Assembly: GCA_022605425.2 (NCBI GenBank)
Contig: JAKIMF020000011.1
Location: 806,001-870,000 of the forward strand
Source of the DNA: Hamiltosporidium tvaerminnensis
Taxonomy: Eukaryota > Microsporidia > Dubosqiidae
Direction: 5' to 3'
DNA: 64,000 bases
In this document: positions 36,456 through 47,219 of the stretch, piece after piece
How positions within the stretch are numbered: position 1 is the first letter of the stretch
Layout: every line of letters starts with the position of its first letter
Notes under the pieces: model-generated
What the model was told of the DNA's origin: nothing
Databases searched by the model: none
Seen by the model: the letters and a program-made list of their open reading frames with translations, nothing else
Position numbers and translations under genes: made by a program

Positions 36456-37009
36456 TATTTTTAATATCTTCATATATATTTTAGATTAGAAAAGTATAAT
36501 TTTAAATAAATTATTTTATTATCAACTTATCATTTAAAATTCCTATAATAATAAGATTAAGAAATTTTAAAATAAATTATTTTATTATCAACTTATCATT
36601 TAAAATTCCTATAATAATAAGATTAAGAAATTTTAAATACTTTTTTTTATTCTCAACTATTCATTTAAAATTCCTATAATAATTAACTTAAGAAATTTTA
36701 AGAAATAAATCTTAAAATAAATTATTTTTAAAAAAACAAATGAATTTTTCATTATAATTTTCTTCTAAGACTCAAAACACTTTGAACTGTTAAATAATCT
36801 TAGTTATAAAACAATTTAATATTAAAATTTCATTCTATCCCTCCCTAATTTAAATTTTTCAAAGATTAAAATGAAATAATTTATATCCACCAATAATTTA
36901 TATCCCTCAATAATTTATATCCACCAATAATTTAATTCCCCCCCCATTTTAATACAAAAAAATTATTTTAAATTTTCTTATCTTCAAATCACAAGAAGGG
37001 TTAAAAACA
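36456..37009. repeat. Tandem repeats between tRNA-Leu and the Csm1-like gene
   Basis: About three copies of a ~66-bp unit (ATCAACTTATCATTTAAAAT with AATTCCTATAATAATAAGAT) span 36,502-36,720. Three copies of an 18-bp unit (CAATAATTTATATCC) lie at 36,885-36,940. A run of eight C on the + strand (36,940-36,950) precedes the gene. The C-run upstream of a + strand start fits the strand bias described for this zone. Confidence 0.7.
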
Positions 37010-37561
37010 ATGAAAACACCCCGTTCACGCATAACATTTAAAACACCAAAAAAAAGAAATATAAAGACACCTCTATCACTCAAACAGAGTAGAGAGAGTA
37101 AGGAGAGTAGAGATAATAAGGAGGTGAGAGAGAGTAGAGAGAGTAGAGATACTTCTCTGTCTCTAAAACATAAGGACAATCACACTATACCTACAGAAAA
37201 TAAAAAATTAGATTCTTCTATAATTTCTACAGAAAATACTTTATCTTCTCTTTTAGAGTCGTACAGAGAAGAAAATAAATTTTTAAGAAATTTAAAAAAC
37301 GATTCTTTAATTTTTCAGAGACTGGTTGGTCTTTCTATTAAAGAGGTAGAAGGTAAGTATGAGTGTACACATACTGTTACTGTTAAAGGAGTAACACGTT
37401 ATATTGTATTTTTACTTATTCCTGATACTTCTTCTTATGTTTATAAACCTGTAAGTTCTTGTAATGTTAGTTTGCCTGAGTATTTGAGTGATAGTATTTG
37501 TTTTACTGAAGAACACATACAGATGTTCTTTTTTAAGGTTATGGAGGCTTTAATGTGTTAG
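37010..37561 (+). CDS. Monopolin-like chromosome segregation protein (Csm1/Pcs1-type), 183 aa
   Basis: Residues 1-70 are basic and low in complexity, with Ser-Arg/Glu runs (SRESKESRD, RESRESRD). A short coiled coil follows at ~74-100 (LSSLLESYREENKFLRNL). The C-terminal globular part (~101-183) follows the Csm1 domain pattern: LVGLSIKEVEGKYECTHTV, a strand YIVFLLIP, the aromatic SSYVYKPV, then LPEYLSDSICFTEEHIQMFF and KVMEAL. In fungi, Csm1 homodimers join through the coiled coil and use this domain to clamp kinetochores and anchor rDNA. The architecture and the closing LPxYLxxxIxF...FF.K...AL block support the call; Spc24/25-type kinetochore proteins are the main alternative. It is short for the family (190 aa in yeast). 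The array of GGTGTTA motifs starts right after the stop. Confidence 0.6.
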   Translation: MKTPRSRITFKTPKKRNIKTPLSLKQSRESKESRDNKEVRESRESRDTSLSLKHKDNHTIPTENKKLDSSIISTENTLSSLLESYREENKFLRNLKNDSLIFQRLVGLSIKEVEGKYECTHTVTVKGVTRYIVFLLIPDTSSYVYKPVSSCNVSLPEYLSDSICFTEEHIQMFFFKVMEALMC

Positions 37562-38185
37562 TAGGGTGAGGTAGTGTATGGTAAAGGGGTGTTAGGGATG
37601 TATTAGAGGATATGTTAGAGAAGGGTGTTAGTTATAAAGAGTAATGAACTGTAAGGTAAAGGGGTGTTAGTTATAAGGAGTAATGGTATAATAGTTAAAG
37701 GGGTGTTACTTATAAAGAGTAATATAGAGGGTGTTACTTATAAGGAGTAATGGTATAATAGTTAAAGGGGTGTTACTTATAAGGAGTAATAGTATTGTAG
37801 TTAAAGGGGTGTTAGTTATAAAGAGTAATATAGAGGGTGTTAGTTATAAAGAGGAATAGTTTTGTAGTTAAAGGGGTGTTAGTTATAAGGAGTAAAGGTA
37901 TTGTAAGGTAAAGGGGTGTTACTTATAAGGAGTAATATAGATAGGGTTATATATAGTAGTGATACTTATGTATAGTAAGTAATACAGAAGGTGTTAATAA
38001 TAAAGGTTATATTATAAAGGTTATATTTTAAAGGTTATATAGAGGGTGTTATATTATAGTAAATATATACTAGAGATAAAGGGGTGTTAATAATAAAGGT
38101 TATATTTTAAAGGTTATATAGAGGGTGTTATATTATAGTAAATATATACTAGAGATAAAGGGGTGTTAATAATAAAGGTTATATT
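37562..38185 (+). repeat. G-rich GGGGTGTTA tandem array downstream of the Csm1-like gene
   Basis: Repeated AAAGGGGTGTTAGTTATAAGG units with spacers of about 20-40 bp, then 70-80-bp higher-order units (TATATACTAGAGATAAAGG) at 38,030-38,180. The + strand has very few C. It begins about 20 nt after the stop codon of the + strand gene. Confidence 0.9.
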
Positions 38186-38274
38186 ATACTTTTATTTTTG
38201 TAAAATATTTTTAAAAAAAAAAAAATTTTAAATTTTTTAACTATAATAGTACTTTACTAATGACCAAAACCAAT

Positions 38275-38620
38275 ATTTATTTATATTTTACCTACAACTA
38301 ACACCTATATGTAATAATAATACTTTACTTATAACTAACACCTATATGTATTAATAATACTTTACTTATTACTAAGACCTATAACTAATAATACTTTACT
38401 TATTACTAACACCCTTTAAACACCTTATAATATATACTTATACTAACATCCCTTTAAACACCTTATAATATATACTTATTGATAACACCCTTTATACTTC
38501 TATTACTCTGTAATTATCAATAACACCCTTTATACTACTATAACTCCTATATAACACACCATTAACAAATCTTCTACCAATTACTCCTAAATAACACCCC
38601 TCTATCCATTTACCATACAA
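38275..38620 (-). repeat. C-rich TAACACC tandem array upstream of lectin 1
   Basis: Repeated ACTAACACCTATATG, then AACACCCTTTAAACACC and AACACCCTTTATACT units; the + strand has very few G. These are the reverse complement of the motif in the array at 37,562-38,185. The two arrays therefore form inverted arms about 90 bp apart. The C-rich strand is the coding strand of the next gene. Confidence 0.9.
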
Positions 38621-38828
38621 ATATCTAAAATTTTTGTTTCTTATCGAAGAATAAATAATTTTTCTATTTTCTTATCTTTGTTCCAAGAATACCTGTAAAT
38701 ACACGTTGTTTCATTTAAAATATTCTAATTGTTCAAATCTCTTTCCATTTTAAGAAAAGTAATACAAAAAAAACGTTTCAAAATAAAAAAAAACCTTAAA
38801 TAAAAAGAAAACAACCTCTTTTTAAAAC

Positions 38829-39359
38829 ATGCTATTCTTATTACTGTGCACTGTATACACATTTCCAGCCTATATAAAGATGTACGGCACTGACAAGTAT
38901 ATAGGAAGTCTTGGACGAACAGTACCTAAACTTGTAAACAAAATGGATGCCGATTTCTATGAAATAGACCGTGTAGGCAACTCACTTCTTGAAGTGACAT
39001 TGGAAGCAGTAGAACTTGACAAGGTGTTTGATATAGAAGGTAACAACAAGAGACTTATATATTATCCGTTACACGGATACAACAACCAGCAGTTTCAACT
39101 CTTCTTGGATTATTCTGGTGCATACCGAATCATGAGTAATGGTCTATGTATGGAATATAATGAGTTAGAACTTGCTTTTATGAGAGAAACATGTCGTAAT
39201 GACCGTAATCAGTTGTTTGATATAGAAACACCAGCAGAGTACTATGATTCTGATAGTCGTAATTCTCATTTTGGTAAACCCTTCTTTGCACCACCTACAC
39301 CCGTTGAAAGACTATTGAATGAGTATGGAAAGTATAATCCGTTTAGAAGATTAGGATAA
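38829..39359 (+). CDS. Secreted beta-trefoil (ricin-B-type) lectin-like protein 1, 176 aa
   Basis: The N-terminus MLFLLLCTVYTFPA is a short signal peptide. The body (~14-135) is a beta-trefoil of the ricin-B lectin type: YIKMYGTDKYI opens the first lobe, DKVFDIEGNNKRLIYYP and NNQQFQL (QxF, 86-91) form the second, and CMEY...C..D.NQLFDI (107-132) the third, with C107/C122 likely bonded. Microsporidian proteins of this fold are secreted sugar-binding proteins thought to help spores or sporoplasms attach to hosts. There is no toxin catalytic chain. The tail (135-176) is polar and proline-containing. Two relatives follow at 44,124 and 47,220, all on the same strand. An AATAAA lies just after the stop. 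Confidence 0.8.
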   Translation: MLFLLLCTVYTFPAYIKMYGTDKYIGSLGRTVPKLVNKMDADFYEIDRVGNSLLEVTLEAVELDKVFDIEGNNKRLIYYPLHGYNNQQFQLFLDYSGAYRIMSNGLCMEYNELELAFMRETCRNDRNQLFDIETPAEYYDSDSRNSHFGKPFFAPPTPVERLLNEYGKYNPFRRLG

Positions 39360-40574
39360 TTAAATAAAAAGGTAAATTAACTATATTTTAATAATTTATA
39401 TTTTGTAATATTTTTAAATAAACCAATACATTATTTAGTCTCAAAGAGTATTTATATGTTAGTTAAACTTATAACAAAGTAAAGTATTTTATTTATAATT
39501 TGGTACAAACTGATAACAGAAGTAAAGTGGTTTATTTAAATTTTAGTATAAACAGTGTTAAGAAGTAAAATGTTTTATTTAAATTTTAGTACAAACTGAT
39601 AACAGAGGTAAAGTATTTTATTCAAATTTTAGTACAAATTGATAACAGAAGTAAAGTATTTATACATCAATAAGATAATCTACAAATATAAGTTAAACTG
39701 TAAAAATAAAATTTATATCAAATTAGACATAACTTGTATATAAATTTATATTCATAGGACTTACTTTATAATTGTAATAATTTATTTTTTTAATTTAATC
39801 TTTAATTGAAATAAACAATTTTATAAATATTTTTCTTCAGTATATATTTACATATCTATCGCATAACACATAAATTATTACATTATCCTAAATATCTTGT
39901 AATAAATAGTGATATAACTATAAATTATCTTTATTTCATCTTTAATTTCATCTTTAATACATCTTTAACTAATATTTTATGAATTATTTATATTTTTCTT
40001 ATCAAATATCTTTAATATTCTATCAAATATTATTTTAGTTTGAGTCTTCCTATTTACATATTTTATTAACGTTATATATCCTTTATAATATATCTTATTA
40101 AATATTAGATAAATTAAAAATACATATAAGTTAATAATACTGTATTGTAAAGAGAATATATAGAATACATAATCAAATAAGACTATAAAACAAGAGTATC
40201 AAAGCAGTAAATACTATCAAATAATACTTTAGAATACTATTCGAATACTATTAGAATATTAGAATATTAGAATATTAGAATACTAGAATATTATAAAGAT
40301 AAAGATAATTTAAACAATACATACTAAGATACTAGTTAGATACAGATTGAGATAATGTGATTAATATAATGTTTATTAACTGATTCCAAGTAATACTTAT
40401 ACCCAATACATATTTAAATACGTCTGTAACAAAAGTAAGATGAATGAAACACTACATCAGCAACGAATAAGTAAATATTTTAACAAATTGAAACGTATTA
40501 GAAACAAAACAGTAAGAATTTTTAAGTGAATAAGCAATCAAATATGAAACTGTATGTATTAAACAAAATATAAA
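39360..40574. repeat. Intergenic region with ~50-60-bp AT-rich tandem repeats
   Basis: About five imperfect copies of a unit with AGTAAAGTATTTTATTTAAA and TTTTAGTACAAACTGATAAC lie at 39,470-39,665. A run of ATTAGAATATTAGAATACTAG microsatellite is at 40,240-40,300. The rest is AT-rich with no gene. There is no GGGGTGTTA array here, so not every gene in the zone has one. Confidence 0.7.
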
Positions 40575-40748
40575 TATTGTAGCGGTTTATACATTGTGGT
40601 CAGATAAGAGTAAAAGAGTATCTCCTATGACCACGGGGAATACCTTTTGGCGGAGGTAGGGATTGTAATAGAAGGGAGTGTTTTTTCTTGTGTAATGGCT
40701 TTTTAGGGAATAAGGCGGAAAAAGGGAAGTGTAAGCCACTATAATTTT
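40575..40748 (+). ncRNA. Candidate structured non-coding RNA
   Basis: An isolated GC-richer island in very AT-rich DNA, with no open frame. It contains consecutive inverted repeats: GTGGTCA (40,596-40,602) with TGACCAC (40,628-40,634); TACC (40,641-40,644) with GGTA (40,655-40,658); and TGGCTT (40,696-40,701) with AAGCCA (40,733-40,738). In AT-rich genomes such islands often mark structured RNA genes. I cannot match it to U2, U4, U5, U6, SRP, RNase P or MRP with confidence. A T6 run at 40,681 and another T-run after the last stem could be Pol III stops. The strand is uncertain. A decayed transposon scrap is the alternative. Confidence 0.3.
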
Positions 40749-41049
40749 TAAGTAAAGTAATGTCGTACATCAATTCTTTTTATAGTAGATTTAGTAGTTC
40801 TTATTATTGTTCTTATTCTTATTATAATTCTTAATATTATAGATATTATCGTTTTTATAGTTTTTATAGTTTTTTAGAATAATATTCTCAATTATTCTTT
40901 TCAGTTATATTTAGCTTATCTTTCTATGTACATTTAATAAATAAAACATTTGTAAGACAAATATAATAATCTATAAGAATATATGAAAATAACAGACAAT
41001 TAAAAAGAAAATAAAGAACAGTAGATCAAACACTCGCAAAACAATATAA

Positions 41050-41180
41050 AAACAATTAAAACAATATAAAGAATAAAGAATATAGGAAATCAAGAATATA
41101 AAGAATATAAGACATAAAGACATAAAGGATATAAGAATATAAGAATATAAGACATAAAGAATATAAGGATATAAGAATTA
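41050..41180. repeat. AAGAATATAAGACATAAAG short tandem repeats
   Basis: Degenerate 10-20-bp units of AAGAATATAAG/ACATAAAGG immediately downstream of the small minus-strand frame at 41,192. Simple-sequence expansion only. Confidence 0.6.
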
Positions 41181-41191
41181 AAAACATTTTA

Positions 41192-41377
41192 TTATTTCTT
41201 GCTAAAAGATTGAAAAAGTTCGGATTTAAAAGGTGAAGAACTATAATTATTATCTTTAATATCTTTCCATTCTTCTTCTAAAATAGAATCTTCTTTCTTT
41301 TCCGATTCTAAATACTTTTTTAATTTTGTTTGTTCTTTAGTTTGTAATACTTTTTGTTTTATAAATCTTTTTTTCAT
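41192..41377 (-). CDS. Small lysine-rich hypothetical protein, 61 aa
   Basis: An ATG-started frame beginning MKKRFIKQKVLQTKEQTK. The middle is acidic (EEEWKDIKD) and the end is SSSPFKSELFQSFSKK. Upstream the frame stays open for about 18 codons that are even more basic (VLPRKKKKNPIKKKRR), back to an in-frame TAA. The true start may therefore lie further up, behind a short intron. A possible first exon ATG-TAT-TCA-CAA-G at about 41,470 is followed by GTAATA and would join in frame at an AAAG acceptor, but that acceptor is atypical. The composition (basic head, acidic middle) recalls small nucleolar or ribosome-assembly proteins. No family is recognised. Confidence 0.4.
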   Translation of the reverse strand: MKKRFIKQKVLQTKEQTKLKKYLESEKKEDSILEEEWKDIKDNNYSSSPFKSELFQSFSKK

Positions 41378-41799
41378 TCTACGTTTTTTTTTAATGGGAT
41401 TTTTTTTCTTTTTCCTTGGTAATACTTTCTTTTATAAGAAATTTAATTTTATTACCCTTGTGAATACATATGAGATTAACAGAGTTGACCTACTTCTAAT
41501 ATTTATTATTCTTGATATTTGTTATTATTTATTCTTTTCCCAATAGTATAATTCAATTTTTACCATTCTAATTGTATATTCTGATATTTGTTTTTCTAAT
41601 AGTATATTCTGATATTTATTATTTGGTATGGAAATGATTATTATTGGCATTTATTTGTTTTATCAAACTAGTATAACGACTAAAAAAAATATTTTATTGA
41701 AGTAAGTATGAAATTACATAAAGACATGATTATAACCATAGTTCTCTGTTTTAAGGAATATGGTCTTAAGAATAAATATATAATTAAGCTTATGTGGAG
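41378..41799. other. AT-rich stretch, nothing recognised
   Basis: Includes the 5' neighbourhood of the small lysine-rich frame and imperfect repeats of TCTGATATTTGTTTTTCTA (41,505-41,625). No gene. Confidence 0.4.
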
Positions 41800-42290
41800 A
41801 TAGAGAAAATATTTTACGAGTTGAAAGACTTTGTCGCACTAGATTAAACGCAATTTTTCTTTTAGAGTATATGTAAATAAGATCTTGTATACATTGACAT
41901 ACTGTAATTTAATTAACTGGGGGAACGCGTTAACCAATTATATGACTTATTTCATAAATAACGATATTATACAATCTCATAAGGTATATATTATATATTA
42001 ATGCCTTTTATAATCTTTAACGGATTGAGAAACAAATAATATCGGATATTTGTCGAGTTGAGAAGCGAAAATATAAAAATAACAACCAATAGAGCAGCAA
42101 TTAAAAAGTTAAATTTTTTCTAAAACAATCTTCAAATTAAAAGATTATTTCAAGTTAAATAACTGATTTTGAGATATTATAAAGAAATATTATACTTTAC
42201 TAGTTTTCTTATAAATAGGAAGTCAAATTATAAATTTACATTTAAACGTAAAAGAAGCACAAATAATTCATTCTAGTGATATTTGATTAT
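41800..42290 (+). mobile_element. Decayed fragment of the RLE non-LTR retrotransposon
   Basis: GAGTTGAAAGACTTTGTCGC followed by ACTAGATTAAACGCAA matches 21,827-21,865 of the LINE at 19.5-23.4 kb (GAGTTGAAAGATTTTGTCAC, ACTAGATTAAATGCAA). A later piece, AACCAATAGAGCAGCAATTA, resembles ATCAACTAGACAAGCAGCAA at 22,129-22,148. The order is kept but the sequence is eroded, so this is a much older insertion than the copy at 19.5 kb. Confidence 0.6.
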
Positions 42291-42307
42291 ATAGATTACT
42301 TTACATT

Positions 42308-42512
42308 AGTGTGCGAGGGAGGATAATCACATTAAAATTATCTGCTTGTATATTAGGGCCTATAATTGTTCGAAAATCGTTGTTGCGGTTTGGGTGGGAT
42401 ATAAAACACGCTGGATCTAATAGTAAATCCCCTATAATCCCCGAGTTACACCGATTAAAAGAAACGAATAGGAACTTTTCTTTTGTTCCTATTCGACACT
42501 GAGAAGTAAAAG
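42308..42512 (+). repeat. DR1 5' scrap plus hairpin repeat copy 2
   Basis: It starts with GAGGGAGGATAATCACATTA and ATTATCTGCTTG, matching the DR1 5' end, and then switches to the repeat also found at 13,949-14,035 (CCGATTAAAAGAAACGAATA). It includes a strong hairpin, GAATAGGAAC...GTTCCTATTC (42,466-42,494). At 13,949 the same position holds a weaker AAATAGAA/TTCTATTT hairpin. That both sites also keep DR1 5' sequence nearby (13,190 and 42,308) suggests one composite element. Confidence 0.5.
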
Positions 42513-44123
42513 AAGACAGGAATAAACAAATTTTTACTTTATATTAGTAATTTATAATATTAGCGTATTTTTTTTGTTAAACCAGAAGAAATATGTTTCG
42601 AAATTAAAAAAACAATAATAAACACATAATTTTTTAAAAAAGTCATTGTATAGTTAGTTATCTACATTTTATAAATATATTTACTAGTTGTTATACTAGA
42701 ATAGACAAAAAAATCTGTTTTAATCATTATTTGTTTTTATTAAATATAAATCTAAGTCTAAAAAACACAGTAAAAAACTTACTGATCGTTGTAATTTTTA
42801 TAAATTTGTATTAAAAAATAAAATTAAAAAATTTCTTGTTTCATAGTTTGAATAAAAAATTAAACATTATGAAAAGTGGTATTCCGTCTTAAATACCTCC
42901 ATTCGCTTAAATAAATACAAATATCTTAAAAATATGCTATGTTTCAATTCTAAAGTTAGTGTTATAATATCTTTATCTAATTAAAGAATTACTTTACTAC
43001 CAAACACCATAAAATGTATCTTAGAACCACTAATTAATTCTATTATATAAGAATCAAACGTTAAAAAATTCCTTAAAATGTATCGTATAACCACTAATTA
43101 CTTGTATTAATATATTCATATATACAGTAAACAGCACACAAAGAAACAATATAAATTTTATATAATAACATTAAAGAATTTCTGAAATAATAATTTATAG
43201 AAAGAGTTATAATAAAATATACAAATATATCATAATTAGACCGAGGACACAAAAAAAATATATATTTCTTATATCTCTACGGTCAAGTGAAAAATATATT
43301 TTTAAGTTAAAATCAAAGTATTTGTTCTATTTATCAATAAAGAGATAAAAGAAAGTAATGTTTCTATACATAGGAATTACCAAAGATAAACACACACTGA
43401 AAAAATAATAAAGTTTCTTATAGATATTAAATTCTATAATAAAATAGTTTAAAATACATTAAACCTCTTATATATTAACCTCTTATATATTAACCTCTAT
43501 ATATATTAACCTCTTATATAATATCCTCTTATATATTGAATTAACGATAATAGGTGTTCCAATAATGAAATTGTTTTGAAAAATATTTTGTTTACTGCTA
43601 ATAAACAACGATATCGTCCAACTATAAATTTACTTAAAATTTCCAATTTTCTTTTAATATATCAGAAACAAAGTATAAACAAATTAAAAACGTATCATTG
43701 TATTATTGATAGATTAAAAGATTAATTAGAAACAGAAAATATTTTATGAGATTAATTAAAAACAAATCAATTTAACCATTAATTATTACCAAATCATTTT
43801 AAAAATTTGTTACCAAATGGATTTATATGAGATAAATTAATTTGTTATTAATTTAAATTAAATCATAAGATCGAAACAAAATTTAAATGAGATAAATTAA
43901 TAGCAAATTATTTAAATTAAATCATAAAATCGAAACAAAATTTATATGAGATAAATTAACAACAAAACAATTTGAATTTATTTGGAAATAAAGAGTCTAA
44001 ATGAGATAAATTAATAAATCTTTAAATGATATATCAAAGTATTTAGAAACCAAATAAAAATCAAGAGATAAAAAATGATGTAACAAATTAAATATAAAAT
44101 AAAAAAAAATAATACAAACCAAC
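42513..44123. repeat. Intergenic AT-rich region with tandem repeats upstream of lectin 2
   Basis: It contains about five units of TTATATATTAACCTC (43,465-43,540), C-bearing on the + strand. About four ~60-bp units follow (AAATTAAATCATAARATCGA with ACAAAATTTAWATGAGATAA) at 43,740-44,020, ending roughly 100 bp before the lectin 2 start. No gene is visible. Confidence 0.7.
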
Positions 44124-44675
44124 ATGAAAGCAGTCAGACACCAAAACACTATACCCCACTCATTCTCTTTATCTTTCACACTTCCATTTCTTCTTCTCCT
44201 ATTACAACTACACAATTCTACTCCACTTCTTTTCTCTGAAGGTGTTTATATAAAGATGCACAACACAGAAGACTACATATATCTACACCAAGGATATCCA
44301 ATAAAACTTGGTTCGAAAGCAACAGCAACAAAATTTAAACTATTACCCGTCATAGGTTCAATAACAGACACCAAAATTGCAATATTTAACCATCCAGAAA
44401 CAGTAATAGAATTTGATGAACCAAAAGACATACTACCCAACCACGTAGATATACACACATCACAAGATTTTATGATAGTACGTGACCATACAGGTGCAGA
44501 ACGTATAGTAAGTGGTGATATGTGTGTAGAATATGATATTAATACAGGCTATTTCTTTAAAAATACGTGTCAAAATATTCAGACGCAATTGTTTGATTTT
44601 ATAAATGATGTTTTTTATGAGAGTAGAGGTATTTTTAAGCGACCGTTCGGTAATCGATTTGCTATATTTAATTAA
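44124..44675 (+). CDS. Secreted beta-trefoil (ricin-B-type) lectin-like protein 2, 183 aa
   Basis: The start is the only ATG before the fold. The N-terminus has a polar head (MKAVRHQNTIPH) and then a long hydrophobic core (SLSFTLPFLLLLLQL, 16-29), a signal peptide or signal anchor. The fold follows: VYIKMHNTEDYIYLHQG (41-57), a divergent second lobe (TVIEFDEPKDILPNHVD) and a third lobe CVEY...C..IQTQLFDFI with C134/C149. The QxF motif of the second lobe, clear in lectins 1 and 3, is not seen here, so sugar binding by that lobe may be lost. It is the same family and strand as the lectins at 38,829 and 47,220. The role is likely host or spore-surface binding, by family inference. The first ~20 codons are very C-rich on the coding strand. 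Confidence 0.7.
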   Translation: MKAVRHQNTIPHSFSLSFTLPFLLLLLQLHNSTPLLFSEGVYIKMHNTEDYIYLHQGYPIKLGSKATATKFKLLPVIGSITDTKIAIFNHPETVIEFDEPKDILPNHVDIHTSQDFMIVRDHTGAERIVSGDMCVEYDINTGYFFKNTCQNIQTQLFDFINDVFYESRGIFKRPFGNRFAIFN

Positions 44676-45612
44676 AGCTGTAAAAACTTAAAATTTCACA
44701 AGAGATATTTACATAATATGTTCTAATTATAGATTTCTTTGTATATTATGTTCTTCATTACTTAGTATAGAGTTTTTTTGTATAAAGAGATACTTATTAT
44801 AGATTTCTTATACAATTAGATCTTTATACTGTTTAAAGTGATACTTAAAACATATTTAGATTCTTATACAATTAGATCCTTATACTGTATAAAGTGATAC
44901 TTAAAACATATTTAGATTCTTATACAATTAGATCCTTATACTGTATAAAGAGATACTTAAAACATATTTAGATTCTTATAACTTTTAATATATTTTATTA
45001 TTACCAGTACCGTTACTAACACTCTATAAATCACTACCACTTATATTAAAAACCTTAATAAAGTATATTTACTCTTCTTAATAATTCAATACCACATAAT
45101 ATTATATAACTAACATATTGATTCATATTAAACTTCTTATAATACAATACCACATAATATTATACAACCAAAATACAAAGAAGTATTTCTTCATTTCTAA
45201 TTATTAATATATAACAATAATGTTTTATAAAGAATATTAAAAATAGCATATAATGACAAATGTATTATCAATAGTACTAAACAATAGCATTCAAAATAAT
45301 AAGAATCTTCCTATGACATACAATTCAATAACCTTAATAAATCTTTCCAAGTATTTATTGCCCTTTCAAACACCACATTTATTGATGTAAAATAAGACTT
45401 TTTAAAATATATTTATTTATTTACAAATAACAACTTAAATTTTTATACTAAGAATACTAAGAATACTTATAAATTAAACTCAAATTTTATTAAATTACCA
45501 ATAAATATTTCAAGTAAATTATTCTAATAAATACAACAAATAAATAATGTAATACTGATAACCAATCGAATAATGAATACTAATAAATATTAATATAAGA
45601 AAGAACGTAATG
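44676..45612. repeat. Intergenic region with ~55-bp tandem repeats downstream of lectin 2
   Basis: About three to four copies of a unit with GATACTTAAAACATATTTAG and ATTCTTATACAATTAGATCC span 44,790-44,990. The remainder is AT-rich up to DR1 copy D. No gene is seen. Confidence 0.7.
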
Positions 45613-46339
45613 ATGGAGTGAGGATAACCACATAATAAACTTTCTGCTTGGCAATGAGTGTGTGAAACTGGTGTGGGGTCATTGTTTAGATTTTTGGTGG
45701 GAATACAACCTCACTACATCTTCGGTTGTTCCATGGGAGTTGTTATGAGGAGGAAAGGTCTAAGAAATGGAGAAACTTTTTCTACAAATCTATTTGTAGT
45801 TTTTTATGTAACCAGATTGCAGACCGCAGTTGAACATGTAGGTAATCGCCATGTAAAAGCATGGAAACATAGCCTTGCTAACTCGGGTTAGAAGACTTAG
45901 CGCCTGGGAGATATCAAAATTAAAACCATTAAAAGCCGCGAGAGCTAAGTAGCAGGCTATACCTGTTGGTATGACATTGCACTGTCTAGGTGAACCCTAA
46001 GTAAGTCTCTGGAATATACCTAGCTATAAGTTTATTGAGTTCAGAAAATGTAGAGTAAGTGGGAATGCTGCATAGTATTGGGGGGTGCCTATGGAAGGCT
46101 TCGTCCTTCGATCACACTCCATGCAACGGACATTAACGAACTCCGCGCAACTGCCTCGCCTATTAATTAGGTTCTACACACCTGTTAGATGAAAATATAA
46201 GTAAGATAGGTATCGCAGGGGGTAATGATTAAATGTTAAGAAATAGTCATTTATGTTAAACCTAGAACTGCGTTAATGTCATAAAAACAAATATAACACT
46301 TAACACATTTTTAAAAAGATGTGATACCTCCAAACGAAG
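45613..46339 (+). repeat. Dispersed repeat DR1, copy D (full length)
   Basis: Forward copy beginning TGGAGTGAGGATAACCACAT and ending TTAAAAAGATGTGATACC; unlike the others it lacks the AATAAA tail. It keeps the same 77-codon open stretch as copy A (45,658-45,891, GTG start). The differences between the two are mostly amino-acid changing, so I do not call it a gene. This is the only clear DR1 in the gene-bearing core and it lies between lectins 2 and 3. Confidence 0.8.
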
Positions 46340-46394
46340 TTTTTATTATATAAATATCATAAAATAACACCTACTTTATAATAACAAAGGTAAT

Positions 46395-46645
46395 AATAAA
46401 AATTATATCTATTACTTCCTATTCCTTATAATTAATATCTATTACTTCCTATTCTTTATAATTAATATCTATTACTTCTTATTCCTTATAATTAATATCT
46501 ATTACTTCCTATTCCTTATAAGTAATATCTATTACTTCTTATTCCTTATAATTAATATCTATTACTTCCTATTCCTTATAATTAATATCTATTACTTCTT
46601 ATTCCTTATAAGTAATATCTATTACTTCCTATTCCTTATAAGACC
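46395..46645 (-). repeat. 30-bp minisatellite upstream of lectin 3
   Basis: About eight units of ATTAATATCTATTACTTCCT plus ATTCCTTATA at a 30-bp period with few changes. The + strand has almost no G. It lies just right of DR1 copy D. Confidence 0.9.
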
Positions 46646-47219
46646 CTCAAACCTATAAAATTATTCTATCCATTATCTTTTATATTATAACACTCTCTTA
46701 TCACTAGCTGTTACTGATATAAGATATTGAAACATCACTAAACAGTTTTAAATCAAACTATAAGTTATCAGTGTGTTATATTTACTTACTAATAGCTAGT
46801 ATTACCTACTATTACTTACTATATCTAATTCTTACTATTAATACCTACTATTACTTATTCTTACTTCTAATACCTAAACCTCTATTAAACCCTATTACCT
46901 ATTAAACCCTATTACCTATTAAACACTATTACCTATTAAACCCTATTACCTATTAAACCCTATTACCTATTAAACCCTATTACCTATTAAACCCTATTAC
47001 CCATTAAACCTTATTACCCATTAAACCCTATTAAACCCTATAACCTGTTATCAATAAATCTAATCTAAAACACCAATACCAACACATTATCCACATACTA
47101 AAACACCAATACACCACACACCACACACACACCCATACACACACCTATATCATAATTACTTCTAAAACTTTTAAAGTTTTACTAAAAATATAAAAGAAAA
47201 AATAAAAATATTTTTTTAA
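46646..47219 (-). repeat. C-rich tract and 17-bp minisatellite upstream of lectin 3
   Basis: About ten units of CCCTATTACCTATTAAA (46,870-47,040) are followed by CACACACACCCATACACA-type sequence (47,115-47,150). From 46,870 to 47,160 the + strand has almost no G. This is the 5' flank of a + strand gene, so the coding strand is C-rich, as for the other genes in this zone. Confidence 0.85.

Noticed and set aside
36949-37179. Minus-strand frame of SLLSLLSLTSLL type over the start of the Csm1-like gene
   Set aside because: Antisense of the Ser-Arg/Glu low-complexity region of the real + strand gene.
42311-42502. 63-codon + frame
   Set aside because: It lies entirely in the DR1 scrap and hairpin repeat and is not conserved at 13,949.
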